A DNA stretch of 64,000 nucleotides from Pirellulimonas nuda (GCF_007750855.1 NZ_CP036291.1:5084001-5148000), one strand, 5' to 3'; shown: positions 52,835 to 62,061, counted from the first letter of the stretch. The notes: a model not told the origin generated them from the letters alone. Translations and numbers: made by a program.

Positions 52835-53510
52835 GGGCGACGGCGCGGGACGCGAACCGCCGCAGCCAGGCCTGGGCCGTTTCGACGTCGTTGTCGCGCC
52901 CCGTCACGGCGATCCCGAGCCGGGCGCGGCGGATAACCCCCTTCTCCAAGAACGGGCAGTTCAGGCTCCACCGCACCGAGGCGCCCGCCTCCGATGAGGT
53001 CAACTCTGGACCGACGCAAACATCGGCCGGGTCGACGGTTTCAATCACCGACAGCCCGCCGCCGACGATGCGGTGCAGCACGGCAGCGGCCCCCGCGGGG
53101 CCCTGCAGCGCGACCGATTCTTCGCTGCGCCACTGGGACTGGACCCACACCTTGGGCGAAGTGTCGAGAAGCTGCGTCTGCAGCGAGACGAGCGCCGACA
53201 ACTCCGCCGGGTCGCCCGCGGCGCGCGGCTCGTCATCGACACGCCAGTAGAACTCTTCGCGGAACGGAAAGCGGGCGTCGGGGGCGTACGCTGCCACGAG
53301 GTCGGGCCCGCGGACATACGCCTCTTCGAGGCTGCGTGCGTCGCCGGGGTTCGTCCGCCGCCAGAGGACGCCGATCTCGTCGGCGTCTGCCATCTGAATG
53401 CGGGCGCCGGCTTCAGGGCTGCCCAGGTCGATATGGCCGCGCAAGGCGCCCTGCGTAAGCACGGCGCGGCCTGCATCTAATCGCCAAGGCGATCCATTGC
53501 TCATCGTCAT
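52824..53510 (-). CDS. Hypothetical cytoplasmic protein
   Basis: A 228-aa protein without signal or membrane helix, beginning MTMSNGSPWRLDAGRAVL (or two residues later). Beta-rich, with FYWRVDDEPRA and WVQSQWRSEESVALQG segments. No family recognised. The longer open frame upstream is less likely because it runs into GGTTGTTGGGGGACA repeats (53551-53580). It overlaps the convergent lipoprotein gene by 11 bp at the 3' end. An intrinsic terminator lies about 100 bp upstream in the same orientation. Confidence 0.65.
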   Translation of the reverse strand: MTMSNGSPWRLDAGRAVLTQGALRGHIDLGSPEAGARIQMADADEIGVLWRRTNPGDARSLEEAYVRGPDLVAAYAPDARFPFREEFYWRVDDEPRAAGDPAELSALVSLQTQLLDTSPKVWVQSQWRSEESVALQGPAGAAAVLHRIVGGGLSVIETVDPADVCVGPELTSSEAGASVRWSLNCPFLEKGVIRRARLGIAVTGRDNDVETAQAWLRRFASRAVALTA

Positions 53511-53548
53511 GACGTAGCTTGCCTGGGATCGATCGTGGGTAACGCCAG

Positions 53549-53582
53549 CGGTTGTTGGGGGACAGTGGTTGTTGGGGGACAA
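53549..53582. repeat. GGTTGTTGGGGGACA(GT) direct repeat
   Basis: Two tandem copies of GGTTGTTGGGGGACA with a 2-bp spacer, directly upstream of the minus-strand gene at 53510. Same class of short-period repeat as at 9115-9168 and 11954-12034. Confidence 0.7.
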
Positions 53583-53610
53583 CCGGAGGTCTGCCTTGGC
53601 GTAAGTCTAC

Positions 53611-53650
53611 AAAAAAACCCCGCCGAACACCGGGAGGTGAAGCGACGGGG
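53611..53650 (-). terminator. Intrinsic terminator on the minus strand
   Basis: Read on the minus strand: CCCCG (complement of 53646-53650), an inner hairpin CACC-TCCC-GGTG (complement of 53628-53639), CGGGG (complement of 53618-53622) and then seven T (complement of 53611-53617). This is the clearest Rho-independent terminator in the window. It has no protein gene upstream on its strand, so it ends either an RNA transcript or the leader of the gene at 53510. Confidence 0.7.
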
Positions 53651-53810
53651 CCGGAACAGAGAAGAGGCCAAGCAGTCGGGCAGCGGATGATGATAATGAG
53701 GCCAGACGTCGAAACGGTCGAAAGACCGCGTTCGAAAGATCAACGTCTACCCCGACACGTTGCCAGGCGGCACTTCCCTGAATCTCCCGCATCATAACAG
53801 AGATCGGGCC
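53611..53810 (-). ncRNA. Possible structured RNA
   Basis: The 512 bp between the genes at 53510 and 54023 hold no convincing open frame. On the minus strand a TATGAT box (complement of about 53792-53797) with a TGGACT-like -35 16 bases upstream could start a transcript that ends at the terminator at 53611-53650 (about 180 nt). Inside it, AGACGT/ACGTCT arms (53704-53709, 53743-53748) enclose a CGGTC/GACCG stem (53715-53719, 53724-53728). On the plus strand that inner stem would carry a GAAA tetraloop, so strand is not certain. I do not recognise an RNA family. Confidence 0.3.
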
Positions 53811-53903
53811 CAAGTCCAGCAAATTGATGAAAAAATGTGCCCGCGGCCCCGCCCCGCTCTGGTCCGGGCCGCACGGCGGACCGCGGCTGCCGAGCCCCTG
53901 CAG

Positions 53904-53931
53904 TTGACTCCCCTTCTGGTGGGGATATGAT
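53904..53931 (+). promoter_or_regulatory. Sigma-70-type promoter for the STAS/anti-sigma kinase genes
   Basis: TTGACT (53904-53909) and TATGAT (53926-53931) with a 16-base spacer. Predicted transcription start near 53938, giving an 85-nt leader to the STAS gene at 54023. Confidence 0.6.
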
Positions 53932-54022
53932 CGCGACAAAGCGTTATGTTCGCGCGATTTAGGTCGCGGCCGCTCGGCCAACTCCTGATCGCTTTCCTTT
54001 GCCGGCGACCCACGACTGATCT

Positions 54023-54376
54023 ATGAGTGCTTTCCACAGGCTAAAGTTGAGTACGTCGAAGCAGGTCACCGTGGTGACCTTTAACGACTCGAAGATTATC
54101 GACGAAGAAGAGATCCAAGAACTGGGACAGGAACTCTACGATCTGGTAGACCGCGAGGGGCTGAAGAAGATCGTGCTGAACTTCGGCAACGTCGAGTTCC
54201 TCTCCAGCGCCGCGTTGGGCAAGCTGATCAGCTTCGAGAAGAAGGTCCGCACCAGCAAGGCGGACCTGATCCTGACCAACATCAGGCCAGAAATCTACGA
54301 AGTCTTCGCCATTACCAAACTCACCAAGCTGTTTAAGATAAAAGACGACGAGGCAGACGCCCTGGCGGTTCTCTAG
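54023..54376 (+). CDS. STAS-domain anti-sigma factor antagonist (SpoIIAA/RsbV-like)
   Basis: A 117-aa STAS-domain protein with the phosphorylatable Ser region NVEFLSSAALGKLI. Such proteins bind and release anti-sigma factors when dephosphorylated. The next gene encodes an HATPase_c kinase of the RsbW type, completing a partner-switching pair. No sigma factor or phosphatase lies next to them, so the target is elsewhere. A promoter is visible about 95 bp upstream. Confidence 0.9.
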   Translation: MSAFHRLKLSTSKQVTVVTFNDSKIIDEEEIQELGQELYDLVDREGLKKIVLNFGNVEFLSSAALGKLISFEKKVRTSKADLILTNIRPEIYEVFAITKLTKLFKIKDDEADALAVL

Positions 54377-54468
54377 CCGCGCGGCGCGTCGGCCCGGGAA
54401 CGGCGGATTCGCAGGAGTAGGTGGACAATTAGGGCGTCCGGACCGCCCGAAACGCTGAGGCTGCTGAA

Positions 54469-54900
54469 TTGAAGGAAGCCTGGGACTGGACCGTCGCTAC
54501 GTCGCTGCCTAGCCGCCGCGGCGCCCACCTTCCGTTGATGGAAGACATCCTCGAGCGGATGGCCTCTCTGGGCTGGAGCGGACGCGACTTTTTCGCGGTG
54601 CAGATGGCGCTGGAAGAGTCGCTCGCCAACGCCATCAAGCACGGCAATCAGTGCAACGAGGCGAAGCAGGTCCGCGTCGACTGCCGCTGCAGCCGAGACA
54701 AGTTCCGGCTGGAGGTGGAGGACGAAGGCGCCGGTTTCACCCCCATGGGGGTCGCCGACTGCACCTCCGAAGAGGGCCTGGAGGCCGCCTGCGGCCGCGG
54801 CATGCTGTTGATCCAGGCCTACATGGACACGGTTACCCACAACGAGCAGGGGAACCTCATCACCATGGAAAAGGCGCGGGCCGCGGCCGAGCCCGAGTAG
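54469..54900 (+). CDS. RsbW/SpoIIAB-like serine kinase, anti-sigma factor
   Basis: A 143-aa HATPase_c protein. The N-box is EESLANAIKHGN and the G1 motif is VEDEGAGFTP, typical of anti-sigma serine kinases. The start is TTG at 54469. It would phosphorylate the STAS protein encoded 92 bp upstream and hold a sigma factor or act on another output. Confidence 0.88.
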   Translation: MKEAWDWTVATSLPSRRGAHLPLMEDILERMASLGWSGRDFFAVQMALEESLANAIKHGNQCNEAKQVRVDCRCSRDKFRLEVEDEGAGFTPMGVADCTSEEGLEAACGRGMLLIQAYMDTVTHNEQGNLITMEKARAAAEPE

Positions 54901-55059
54901 CCCGAGTAGCCCGCCTTGCTCCTGCGTGAGCCGGGCCGGCCCCGGGGCCGGGGACGGCCCGGCTCGCTCGGGATGGCGGCTCGTCTTGACCGCCGAGTCG
55001 GCGTCTGGGAGCCTCCCGCTCCCCCCCCTCCCCCCCCCCGCGGACAGGACGCCCCGCAC

Positions 55060-55659
55060 ATGACGCTGCGCTCGCTGCTGGCCGGTGCGACCCTCCTCGT
55101 CGCGGCGGGCTGTGCGTCTCCCTACCAGCAGGACCGGCTGGCGGGGGCCGGCGGGTTGCTGGGGGCGGGCGCCGGGGCGCTCATCGGCAGCCAATCGGGC
55201 AACCCCGCGGCAGGAGCGATCATCGGCGCCGGTGTCGGGGCGCTCACCGGATCGGTCGTCGGGGGCTCGATCGACGAGGCCGCGGCGCGAAACCGGGCCC
55301 AGATCGAGGCGGCCTACGGCCGTCAGGTGCCGGCCGGCACAGCTACTCCCGATCAGGTGGTGGCGCTCAGCCGCGCCGGCGTGAGCCCGGCATTGATCGT
55401 GGACTACGTCCGCACCTCGGGGGTCGACCATCCCGCGACGGTGCAGGAGGTCATCGCGCTGCACCAGCAGGGGGTGCCCTCAGAAGTGATCCAGGCGATG
55501 CAATCGCCGCCACCGGCGCCATCGGCCCCGCCGATCGTGATCGAGGAGCAGCCGCTGGGGTACGGCCCCCCCGTTTTCTACCCGCCCGGCCCCCCGTGCG
55601 GGTTCTACGGGCCAAGATGCGGGCCGCGGGTGGGTTGGGGGATTTCCATTAGCAACTAA
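55060..55659 (+). CDS. Glycine-zipper lipoprotein
   Basis: A 199-aa lipoprotein (signal LLAGATLLVAAGC with lipobox AAGC) containing a Gly-zipper membrane-spanning region (AGAGGLLGAGAGALIGSQSG...AIIGAGVGALTGSVVGG, about 25-75). The middle is helical and includes PDQVVALSRAGVSPALIVDYV. A Pro/Gly/Tyr-rich C-terminus follows (YGPPVFYPPG). Related proteins are outer-membrane/periplasmic. A run of C residues (CTCCCCCCCCCC, 55020-55039) precedes the start. Function is unknown. Confidence 0.8.
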   Translation: MTLRSLLAGATLLVAAGCASPYQQDRLAGAGGLLGAGAGALIGSQSGNPAAGAIIGAGVGALTGSVVGGSIDEAAARNRAQIEAAYGRQVPAGTATPDQVVALSRAGVSPALIVDYVRTSGVDHPATVQEVIALHQQGVPSEVIQAMQSPPPAPSAPPIVIEEQPLGYGPPVFYPPGPPCGFYGPRCGPRVGWGISISN

Positions 55660-55857
55660 TCGCTTGGTCCGGGGTTTAGTCTCCCAGAGGCGCACTGCGC
55701 GGCGGCGAAAACCGCTGCGCTCGTGGCGGACGCAAATCGTGGCAACTACCATGAGGATAACGGTTTCCGTTTGCGCTCCGGCGCCCCTCCACGACCCAAC
55801 CAACTTCGGCCCAGGCACAGCCCGCTGGCGGGCCGTGCCCTTGAACCAGATCTACGC

Positions 55858-58800
55858 ATGCAACCGAACGATTCATTCCGTTTTTTCCCCGTCGGGCTCC
55901 TGGCGGTGTGCGCCCTGCTTGCCGGCAGCGCCGCTCCCGCGGCCGTGCCAGAGCTGGTGGGGACGCTGTCGATCGCCGTTGAGCCCGAAGTGGCCAAGCA
56001 GCTCGGCCTGACCGCCGCCCAACGCGACAAGCTGTTTGACGTGATCGATGACGCAGAACTCCGCGGCGCCAGCCTGGCGGTCGCCGCGGAACGCATCCCC
56101 AAGACCAGCCAGGTTGAGCGGCTGGCGCCGTTCCGCTTGGCGGTCCAGCGGGCGGGGCTGGCGTTGCTGAGCGAGGCGCAGCGGCAGCGTGTGGCCGAGC
56201 TTGCCGCCGAGCGTGAGAACCCCGCGTTTGACGCCGCTGAGGCGATCGCCGCCGCCGTGCCGATGGACGAGGCGATCGAGCGGACCAAACAGAACCTAGA
56301 GCAGCCGGTCGAGGCGCCGGCGTCGGATGCCGCCGCGGACGAGCCGGCCGAAGCTAAAGAGGACGCCAAGCCCGCCTCGGAAGCCAGACCCGCGGCCAGC
56401 GAAGCGCCCGCCGTTGCCCAGCCGGCCCCGAGCCAACCGGAAGCCTCCCCCTCCGACATGAAGCCGGCCCCCGCCGCCGAGGCGGTAGCAGAGAAGGCGG
56501 CGGAGCCAGAGGCAGAACAGCCGGCCGACAGCAAAGCAGACGACAAGCCAGCGGTCGCCGCGGCGGCGCCGGCGCCCGTGCCGGCCGGCGACGGCCGCAT
56601 GACCATCAACTTCCGCTACCAGCCGTGGAAAGACGTGATCGATTGGTACGCCGAGCAGGCGGAGCTGTCGCTGGTGCTTGAGTCTCCCCCAACCGGCACC
56701 TTCAACTACCAAGACACCAAGCGCTACACCGCCGCCGAGGCGCTCGACGTGCTCAACAGCGTGCTGCTGACCAAGGGGTACACCCTGGTCCGCAAGGGGC
56801 GGATGCTGCTGTTGGCCAACCTAGAAGACGGCATCCCGCCCAACCTGGTGACCGACGTCCCGCTCGACGAGCTGAACGACCGCGGCGAGTACGAGCTGAT
56901 CCGCGTGCTGTTCCGCGTGCGGGGCGTCACCCCCGCCGAGGCCTCAGATCAGCTCCGGTCGCTCGTTGGCCCGCAGGGCTCGATCGTGGTCGTCCCCTCG
57001 GCCGGCATGATCCAGGTGACCGAGACCGCCGGGCGGATCCGGGTGATCCGCGACGTGGTCGAGGCGTTCGGACGCCGCGACCTGCTGGACGGCGAGCTGA
57101 AGACCTTCGACCTCAAATTCGCCCTAGCGGACGAGCTGCTCCCCGCCCTGCGGCCGATGCTTGGCATCCCGGAGGGCTCGCTGTCGACCGACGACGGCTC
57201 GCTGCGGCTGGCCATCGACTTCATGGGAGAGCGTATCCTCGCCCGCGGCAACAGCGACAAGCTGGGGGCGTTGGCGGACCTGATCGACCTGCTCGACGTG
57301 CCGGGCTCGATGGGAACGGGCGCAGCCGAGGCGCCGCAGCTTGAGGTCTACCCGGTGGTCAGCGCCGACCCCGAAGTGGTGCTCTCGGTCGTGCAGACGC
57401 TGCTTGCCGGGAGCGAAGGGACCCGCCTGGCGACCGACGCAGCGACCGGAAACCTGGTCGCCCTGGCGACGCCGTCCGAGCACGCCACGATCCGGGCGAC
57501 GCTGCAGCAGATGGGGCAAGACGCCCGGACGATCGAGGTGATCCCGCTGTACGAAGTCGATCCCACGTCGGCCGTAATGGCCATCCAGCGGCTGTTTGCC
57601 GGGCCCAACCCCGAGAAGCCCGATCCCCGCGCCCCGGTGGTCGACGCCGATTTGTACACCAACAGCCTGCTGATCCGCGCGTCGGGGAGCCAGCTCACAC
57701 AAATCCGCGGCCTGCTAGAGAAGATGGGCGAGAGCTCCGATTACGAGGCAGACATGGCCGCCCGCGGCAATGTGCGGATGCTGCCGTACACCGGCGCCGC
57801 GGCCCGATCGGCGTTGTCGCAGATCGAGCGGATCTGGCCGGCGTTGCGACCCAACCAGATCCGGATCGTCACCCCTTCGGAAGTGATCCCCAGCTTCGTA
57901 CCGAGCGACCACGGCGGCTACGGCGATCCGATGTCCCCGCTGGACCCGCTGGAGTCGATGTTCCAGCAGTTCGCCCCCCCCAGCGCGGCGCCCCCGATCG
58001 ACCGCGGCACGAGCCTGCCGGCCCCCGGCCGGGTGCGGGCGCGATTCGCTGCCCAGCAAGAGCCGGCCGGTGAAGCCGCCCCTGCCGAGGGCGCGGCGGC
58101 CCAACCACAAGAAGCCCAGCCTCAAGCACAGCCTCAAGCAGCGCTACAACCCGCGGCGCCGCAGCAAGAGCGGTCCGCGACGCTGTTTGTGGCGCCGGGC
58201 GCAGGGGGCACGATCATCGCCTCGAAGGACCTGGACGCCCTCGACGAGTTTGAAGAATTGCTGTCCGCCAGCGCCGGTCGGTCGGCCTCGGGGGGACGCG
58301 AGTACGCCGTGTTTTACCTGAGGTACTCAACGGCGCCTGTAGCGGCCCAGATCCTGTCGAAGGTGTTCGGCGCCAGCAGCTCCGCCGGCGGTGGCGGCGG
58401 CCTGCTGGGAGGCATCGCAGACGCGGCGATGGGCGACATGGGCGGGGGCCTGATGGGCGACCTGCTAGGGATGGGGGGGGGCGACTCTTCCGCCGCCGGC
58501 TTCTCTTCGGCGAGCGTTGATATTGTGCCCGATGTACGCCTGAACGCCCTAATCGTTTACGCCCGTCCAGACGACCTCGAGTCCATCGAGCGGCTGCTGC
58601 GGATTATTGACCAGCGGATCGGTCCGACCGAAGTCGAAGCGGGCGGGCGGCCGCGGATGATCCCCGTTGTGAACCACAAGGCCGCCTCCATCGCCGAGGT
58701 GGTCAAAGAGGTCTACCAGGACCGCATGCAGCAAGCCAGCGGCGGCGGCGGGCGGGGCGGCGGCGGGCCGAGCCCAGAAGACATCATGAAGATGCTGCGC

Positions 58801-59328
58801 AGCAAGGGTGGTGGCGGCGCAGCCGGCGGGGGAGACACCCAAGAAGAGGCCAAAATGACGATCGGCGTCGACGAGCGCAGCAACTCTCTGATCGTACGCG
58901 CGCCCGATCAACTGTTCATGGAGGTCGAGCGGCTGGTCAAGGACCTCGACGAAGAGGGCCTGGAAACGCCGCAGTCGACCCGCGTGGTGTCGCTACGCAA
59001 CACGAACGCAGAAGCGGTGAAGAACGCCCTGCAATCGCTGCTGGGCGAAGACGCCGTGATTACTACCGGGAGCGACAGCTCGTCGGGGCGTACTTCTAGC
59101 TCGCGCAGCAGCAGCCCATCGTCTAGCAGCGGATCGAGTTCCGACGCCGAGAAGCAACGCGAAGAGTTCATGCAACGCATGGACTTCTTCCGCAGGCTCC
59201 GGGAATCGGGTGGCGGCGGCGGGGGCGACACAGGCGGCCGCGGGGGCGGCGGCGGCGGTGCTCCCAGTGGCGGCGGCGGCCGGGGCGGTGGTGGTGGCGG
59301 CGGTGGCGGCGGCCGCGGCGGGCGCTAA
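55858..59328 (+). CDS. Secretin-N-repeat protein with Ala/Glu/Pro linker and Gly-rich tail
   Basis: A 1156-aa exported protein. A signal-like helix at the N-terminus (FFPVGLLAVCALLAGSAAPA) precedes a helical domain, then a long Ala/Pro/Glu linker (about 150-240). Several N0/N1-type secretin_N modules follow, for example VYPVVSADPEVVLSVVQTLL, VIPLYEVDPTSAVMAIQRLF, FYLRYSTAPVAAQILSKVF and VVSLRNTNAEAVKNALQSLL. The C-terminus is Ser-rich and then Gly-rich (last about 50 residues). The beta-barrel secretin domain of GspD is not visible, so this is not a complete secretin; it may be a periplasmic ring-forming protein. The start is chosen at MQPNDSFRFF. Confidence 0.78.
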   Translation: MQPNDSFRFFPVGLLAVCALLAGSAAPAAVPELVGTLSIAVEPEVAKQLGLTAAQRDKLFDVIDDAELRGASLAVAAERIPKTSQVERLAPFRLAVQRAGLALLSEAQRQRVAELAAERENPAFDAAEAIAAAVPMDEAIERTKQNLEQPVEAPASDAAADEPAEAKEDAKPASEARPAASEAPAVAQPAPSQPEASPSDMKPAPAAEAVAEKAAEPEAEQPADSKADDKPAVAAAAPAPVPAGDGRMTINFRYQPWKDVIDWYAEQAELSLVLESPPTGTFNYQDTKRYTAAEALDVLNSVLLTKGYTLVRKGRMLLLANLEDGIPPNLVTDVPLDELNDRGEYELIRVLFRVRGVTPAEASDQLRSLVGPQGSIVVVPSAGMIQVTETAGRIRVIRDVVEAFGRRDLLDGELKTFDLKFALADELLPALRPMLGIPEGSLSTDDGSLRLAIDFMGERILARGNSDKLGALADLIDLLDVPGSMGTGAAEAPQLEVYPVVSADPEVVLSVVQTLLAGSEGTRLATDAATGNLVALATPSEHATIRATLQQMGQDARTIEVIPLYEVDPTSAVMAIQRLFAGPNPEKPDPRAPVVDADLYTNSLLIRASGSQLTQIRGLLEKMGESSDYEADMAARGNVRMLPYTGAAARSALSQIERIWPALRPNQIRIVTPSEVIPSFVPSDHGGYGDPMSPLDPLESMFQQFAPPSAAPPIDRGTSLPAPGRVRARFAAQQEPAGEAAPAEGAAAQPQEAQPQAQPQAALQPAAPQQERSATLFVAPGAGGTIIASKDLDALDEFEELLSASAGRSASGGREYAVFYLRYSTAPVAAQILSKVFGASSSAGGGGGLLGGIADAAMGDMGGGLMGDLLGMGGGDSSAAGFSSASVDIVPDVRLNALIVYARPDDLESIERLLRIIDQRIGPTEVEAGGRPRMIPVVNHKAASIAEVVKEVYQDRMQQASGGGGRGGGGPSPEDIMKMLRSKGGGGAAGGGDTQEEAKMTIGVDERSNSLIVRAPDQLFMEVERLVKDLDEEGLETPQSTRVVSLRNTNAEAVKNALQSLLGEDAVITTGSDSSSGRTSSSRSSSPSSSSGSSSDAEKQREEFMQRMDFFRRLRESGGGGGGDTGGRGGGGGGAPSGGGGRGGGGGGGGGGRGGR

Positions 59329-59345
59329 CCGCAGGGGGGAACTAG

Positions 59346-59480
59346 CCCGCGAGAGCGGGCGCAGTTCCGGCCGGGCAAGAGGTCTACCCGAGGGTCCGGG
59401 GGCTACCCGAGGGTCCGGGGGCGAGGACGCCCCGGCTCACCACGAGAGCCGCCTGCGAGCCGGGGCGTCCCCGCCCCCGG
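59346..59480. repeat. Direct 19-bp repeat plus 24-bp inverted repeat after the secretin-N gene
   Basis: CCCGCGAGAGCGGG hairpin (59346-59359), two direct copies of CTACCCGAGGGTCCGGGGG (59384-59402, 59403-59421), and an inverted repeat with arms 59415-59438 and 59457-59480 (one mismatch). The rest of the 370-bp gap up to 59698 shows nothing coding that I can support. Confidence 0.85.
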
Positions 59481-59698
59481 CGTAGTGCAATGCGGCCCCA
59501 GACTCCTGGCCCCAGCCACATGATCAGCCGCATGAGCGCGGGCGACGCCTGAGGGGAAGCTCCCGCCAACCGGATCCGCCCTGCCCTGGTAGAACGCACG
59601 CGGCTTTGCCGGGATCGAGCCCAAAGTGATCCCTTGCATCGGGATCCTCTCTGTTTCGGGCTCAGGCCCAGGTACTTCGGGCCGGGGGCCGGTTCCCC

Positions 59699-60754
59699 CT
59701 ACTTCAGGGCTTCGTCCGGCGTGATGATGCCGTCGTTGTTGCGGTCGTAGCCGGCGAATTCCCTCGCCTTCGAGTCCGACCAACTGCTGGTGTACTCGTG
59801 CATGGCCACCTGGCCGTCGAGGTCGGCGTCGCGGTCCATGAACCAGCTCGGCAGGCCGTCGGGCAGCCGCTCGTGGGCAGAAGCGAACCGCCAGCTCTTT
59901 CGCTCGCTATCGTCCTTCTTGGCGCCGCTCGACGATTTCCGCTCCAGGTCCCGCTTGTACTGGTCGCTGTAGCGGTAGGTGATCCGCTTGCGCATCTCCT
60001 CGGCCGTGATCACGCCGTTACGGTCGTAGTCCGCCTTCTCGGGTTCGCCGCCGATCTTCTTCCACTCGTCACGCTCCAGCACGCCGTTTTTGTTGTCGTC
60101 GTACTTGTCCATCAGCCCCTTGGCGTAGCTGGTCGCCTTGTCGTTGGAGTCGTCGTCTCGGGAATCGCGTCTGCCCGAGTCCCGGGACCGCGAGTCGGAG
60201 TCACGCGAGTTTGAGTCCCGCGAGTCAGAGCCGCGTGAGGCCGACTCTTGGGCCTGATCCCCGGTAAAACCTTCCGGCTTGGCGACTTCCGTCGTCACGC
60301 CGAACCGCATGTCCAGCGGCACCGGGCTGACCGCTTCGCCGCGGACACGCTTGAGCGAGTCTTCGATGCTCACCTTCATGCCGGGCTTGAACTCCCCTTC
60401 GACGATCCGGCCCATGATCCACCGCTCGCGCTCGCCGACCTCGTTGTAGTCGACCACCCCGTCTTTGTTCTTGTCGAGGTTGTTCATGAACTCGGCCCGC
60501 CGGCGTTCGCGGTCGCGGTCGTACCCCCCGCCGCCGCTGTCTCCGCCGCGGTCTCCGCCACGATCGCCCCCCCGGTCCCCGCCGCGATCACCTCGGTCGC
60601 CGCGATCCCCACGGTCTCCACCGCGGTCGCCGCCATCTCCCCCTCGGCCGGGCTGGGCCAAGCAGGTTTGGGTAGCGCCGGCCAGCGGCAAGAGCAGCAG
60701 CACCGCCAGCAGCAGGCAGTGGCGGGGAAACGCGATTCGTTGCAGGAGCTTCAT
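59699..60754 (-). CDS. Exported EF-hand protein
   Basis: A 351-aa protein with a signal peptide (LLAVLLLLPLAGATQTCLA), a GGDRGGDRGD repeat of about 50 residues, then five EF-hand-like Ca2+ loops: DKNKDGVVDYNE, DDNKNGVLERDE, DYDRNGVITAEE, DRDADLDGQVAMHE and DRNNDGIITPDE. Between them is a charged Ser/Arg/Asp-rich linker. EF-hand proteins of this layout are frequent in planctomycetes; Ca2+ binding in the periplasm or outside is likely but the role is unknown. It converges on the secretin-N gene. Confidence 0.88.
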   Translation of the reverse strand: MKLLQRIAFPRHCLLLAVLLLLPLAGATQTCLAQPGRGGDGGDRGGDRGDRGDRGDRGGDRGGDRGGDRGGDSGGGGYDRDRERRRAEFMNNLDKNKDGVVDYNEVGERERWIMGRIVEGEFKPGMKVSIEDSLKRVRGEAVSPVPLDMRFGVTTEVAKPEGFTGDQAQESASRGSDSRDSNSRDSDSRSRDSGRRDSRDDDSNDKATSYAKGLMDKYDDNKNGVLERDEWKKIGGEPEKADYDRNGVITAEEMRKRITYRYSDQYKRDLERKSSSGAKKDDSERKSWRFASAHERLPDGLPSWFMDRDADLDGQVAMHEYTSSWSDSKAREFAGYDRNNDGIITPDEALK

Positions 60755-60873
60755 CTCTCTATCCTATCCAAAGCGTCCAAAATACCGAAACAGGCGGGCC
60801 GTCAGGGGCTGGCCGAGCAGCGACGCCGGCCGAACAATAGCTCTCCCCTGCTGATTGAACCCCAAGTTCGCCG

Positions 60874-62061
60874 ATGCGTGCCGAAATAATCGCCATTGGC
60901 GACGAGCTGACCACCGGCCAGCGGCTCGACACCAACACCCAGTGGCTCGCCGAGCGGCTTACCGATATCGGGCTGGAGGTGGCCTTCCACACGACCGTAG
61001 CAGACGACCTGGAGGCGAACGTGGCCGTCTTCAAGGCCGCCGCGCAGCGGGCGGAGGTAGTGGTCTCTACCGGCGGGCTGGGCCCCACCGCCGACGACCT
61101 GACGCGGGAGGCAATGGCGGCCGCCGCCGGGGTCGACCTGCGGCTCGACCCGGCCCAGCTCGCCCACATCGAACAGATGTTCCTCTCCCGCGGCCGGGAG
61201 ATGCCCCAGCAGAACCGCCGCCAGGCAGAGTTCCCCCAAGGCGCCCTGGCGATCCCCAACGCCACCGGCACGGCCCCCGGCGTCCAGCAGACCCTCGAGC
61301 GGCTCCACCGGCCCCCTTGCGTGCTGTTCGCCCTGCCGGGCGTGCCCAGCGAGATGCGGCAGATGTGGCGAGACTCGGTCCGGCCGGCCCTGGCCCGGCT
61401 CTACCCCCAGCCGCGCACCATCCGGCACCGCCGGCTGAAGTGCTTCGGGGTCGGCGAGAGCCACCTGGAAGCGATGCTGCCCGGCATGATCGACCGCGGC
61501 CGCGAGCCGCGTGTCGGCATCACCGTCAGCGGCGCCACGATCACCCTGCGTGTGACGGCTGCCGGCCAGACCGAGGCCGAGAGCCACGCCGCGATGGCGC
61601 CGACGCTGCTCGAGATCCGCCAGCGGCTGGGCGTGCTGGTGTTCGGCGAAGAGGACGACGAGCTGCAGCACGCCATCGTCCGCCTGCTGGCGGCGCGGGG
61701 AGAGACGGTCGCCCTCAGCGAGCTGCTGACCGCCGGCACGGTCGCCGGCTGGCTGGCAGACGCCGACCCCGAGGGCGCGGTGTTCGTCGGAGGCGAGACC
61801 CCGCTGCGGCAACCCGCGGCCGACGTGGCGGCCCAGGCGACGGCGTGCCGAGAACGCTACGGCGCGGACTACGCGCTAGCGATCGGCGTCGAGACGATGC
61901 TCGACGGCGTGTCCCAGGCGCCGATCGCGTTGGCGGACTCCCATGGGGTGACAGTAAGACACTTCCCCACCCTCGGCAGCCCCGCCATCCTGAAGCCACG
62001 CACCGGCAAACTTGCCCTGAACCTGTTGCGGCTGAATCTGCTCGATACGGGTGACGGTTGA
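60874..62061 (+). CDS. cinA: CinA-family protein
   Basis: A 395-aa CinA-type protein. The N-terminal MoeA/MogA-like domain starts AEIIAIGDELTTGQRLDTNTQW and includes STGGLGPTADDLTREAMA. The C-terminal region resembles the CinA amidase domain (SELLTAGTVAGWLADADPEGAVFVGGETP), which may deamidate nicotinamide mononucleotide. CinA thus has a role in pyridine nucleotide recycling; the flanking nadE fits this. Length is near the family norm. The start ATG 60874 matches family N-termini. Confidence 0.92.
   Translation: MRAEIIAIGDELTTGQRLDTNTQWLAERLTDIGLEVAFHTTVADDLEANVAVFKAAAQRAEVVVSTGGLGPTADDLTREAMAAAAGVDLRLDPAQLAHIEQMFLSRGREMPQQNRRQAEFPQGALAIPNATGTAPGVQQTLERLHRPPCVLFALPGVPSEMRQMWRDSVRPALARLYPQPRTIRHRRLKCFGVGESHLEAMLPGMIDRGREPRVGITVSGATITLRVTAAGQTEAESHAAMAPTLLEIRQRLGVLVFGEEDDELQHAIVRLLAARGETVALSELLTAGTVAGWLADADPEGAVFVGGETPLRQPAADVAAQATACRERYGADYALAIGVETMLDGVSQAPIALADSHGVTVRHFPTLGSPAILKPRTGKLALNLLRLNLLDTGDG

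Noticed and set aside
53641-53700. Possible SRP 4.5S RNA in the 53.6-53.8 kb region
   Set aside because: A GGCCGGAACAGAGAAGAGGC stretch looked similar to the conserved loop, but the GGAAGGAAGCAGCC core is absent.
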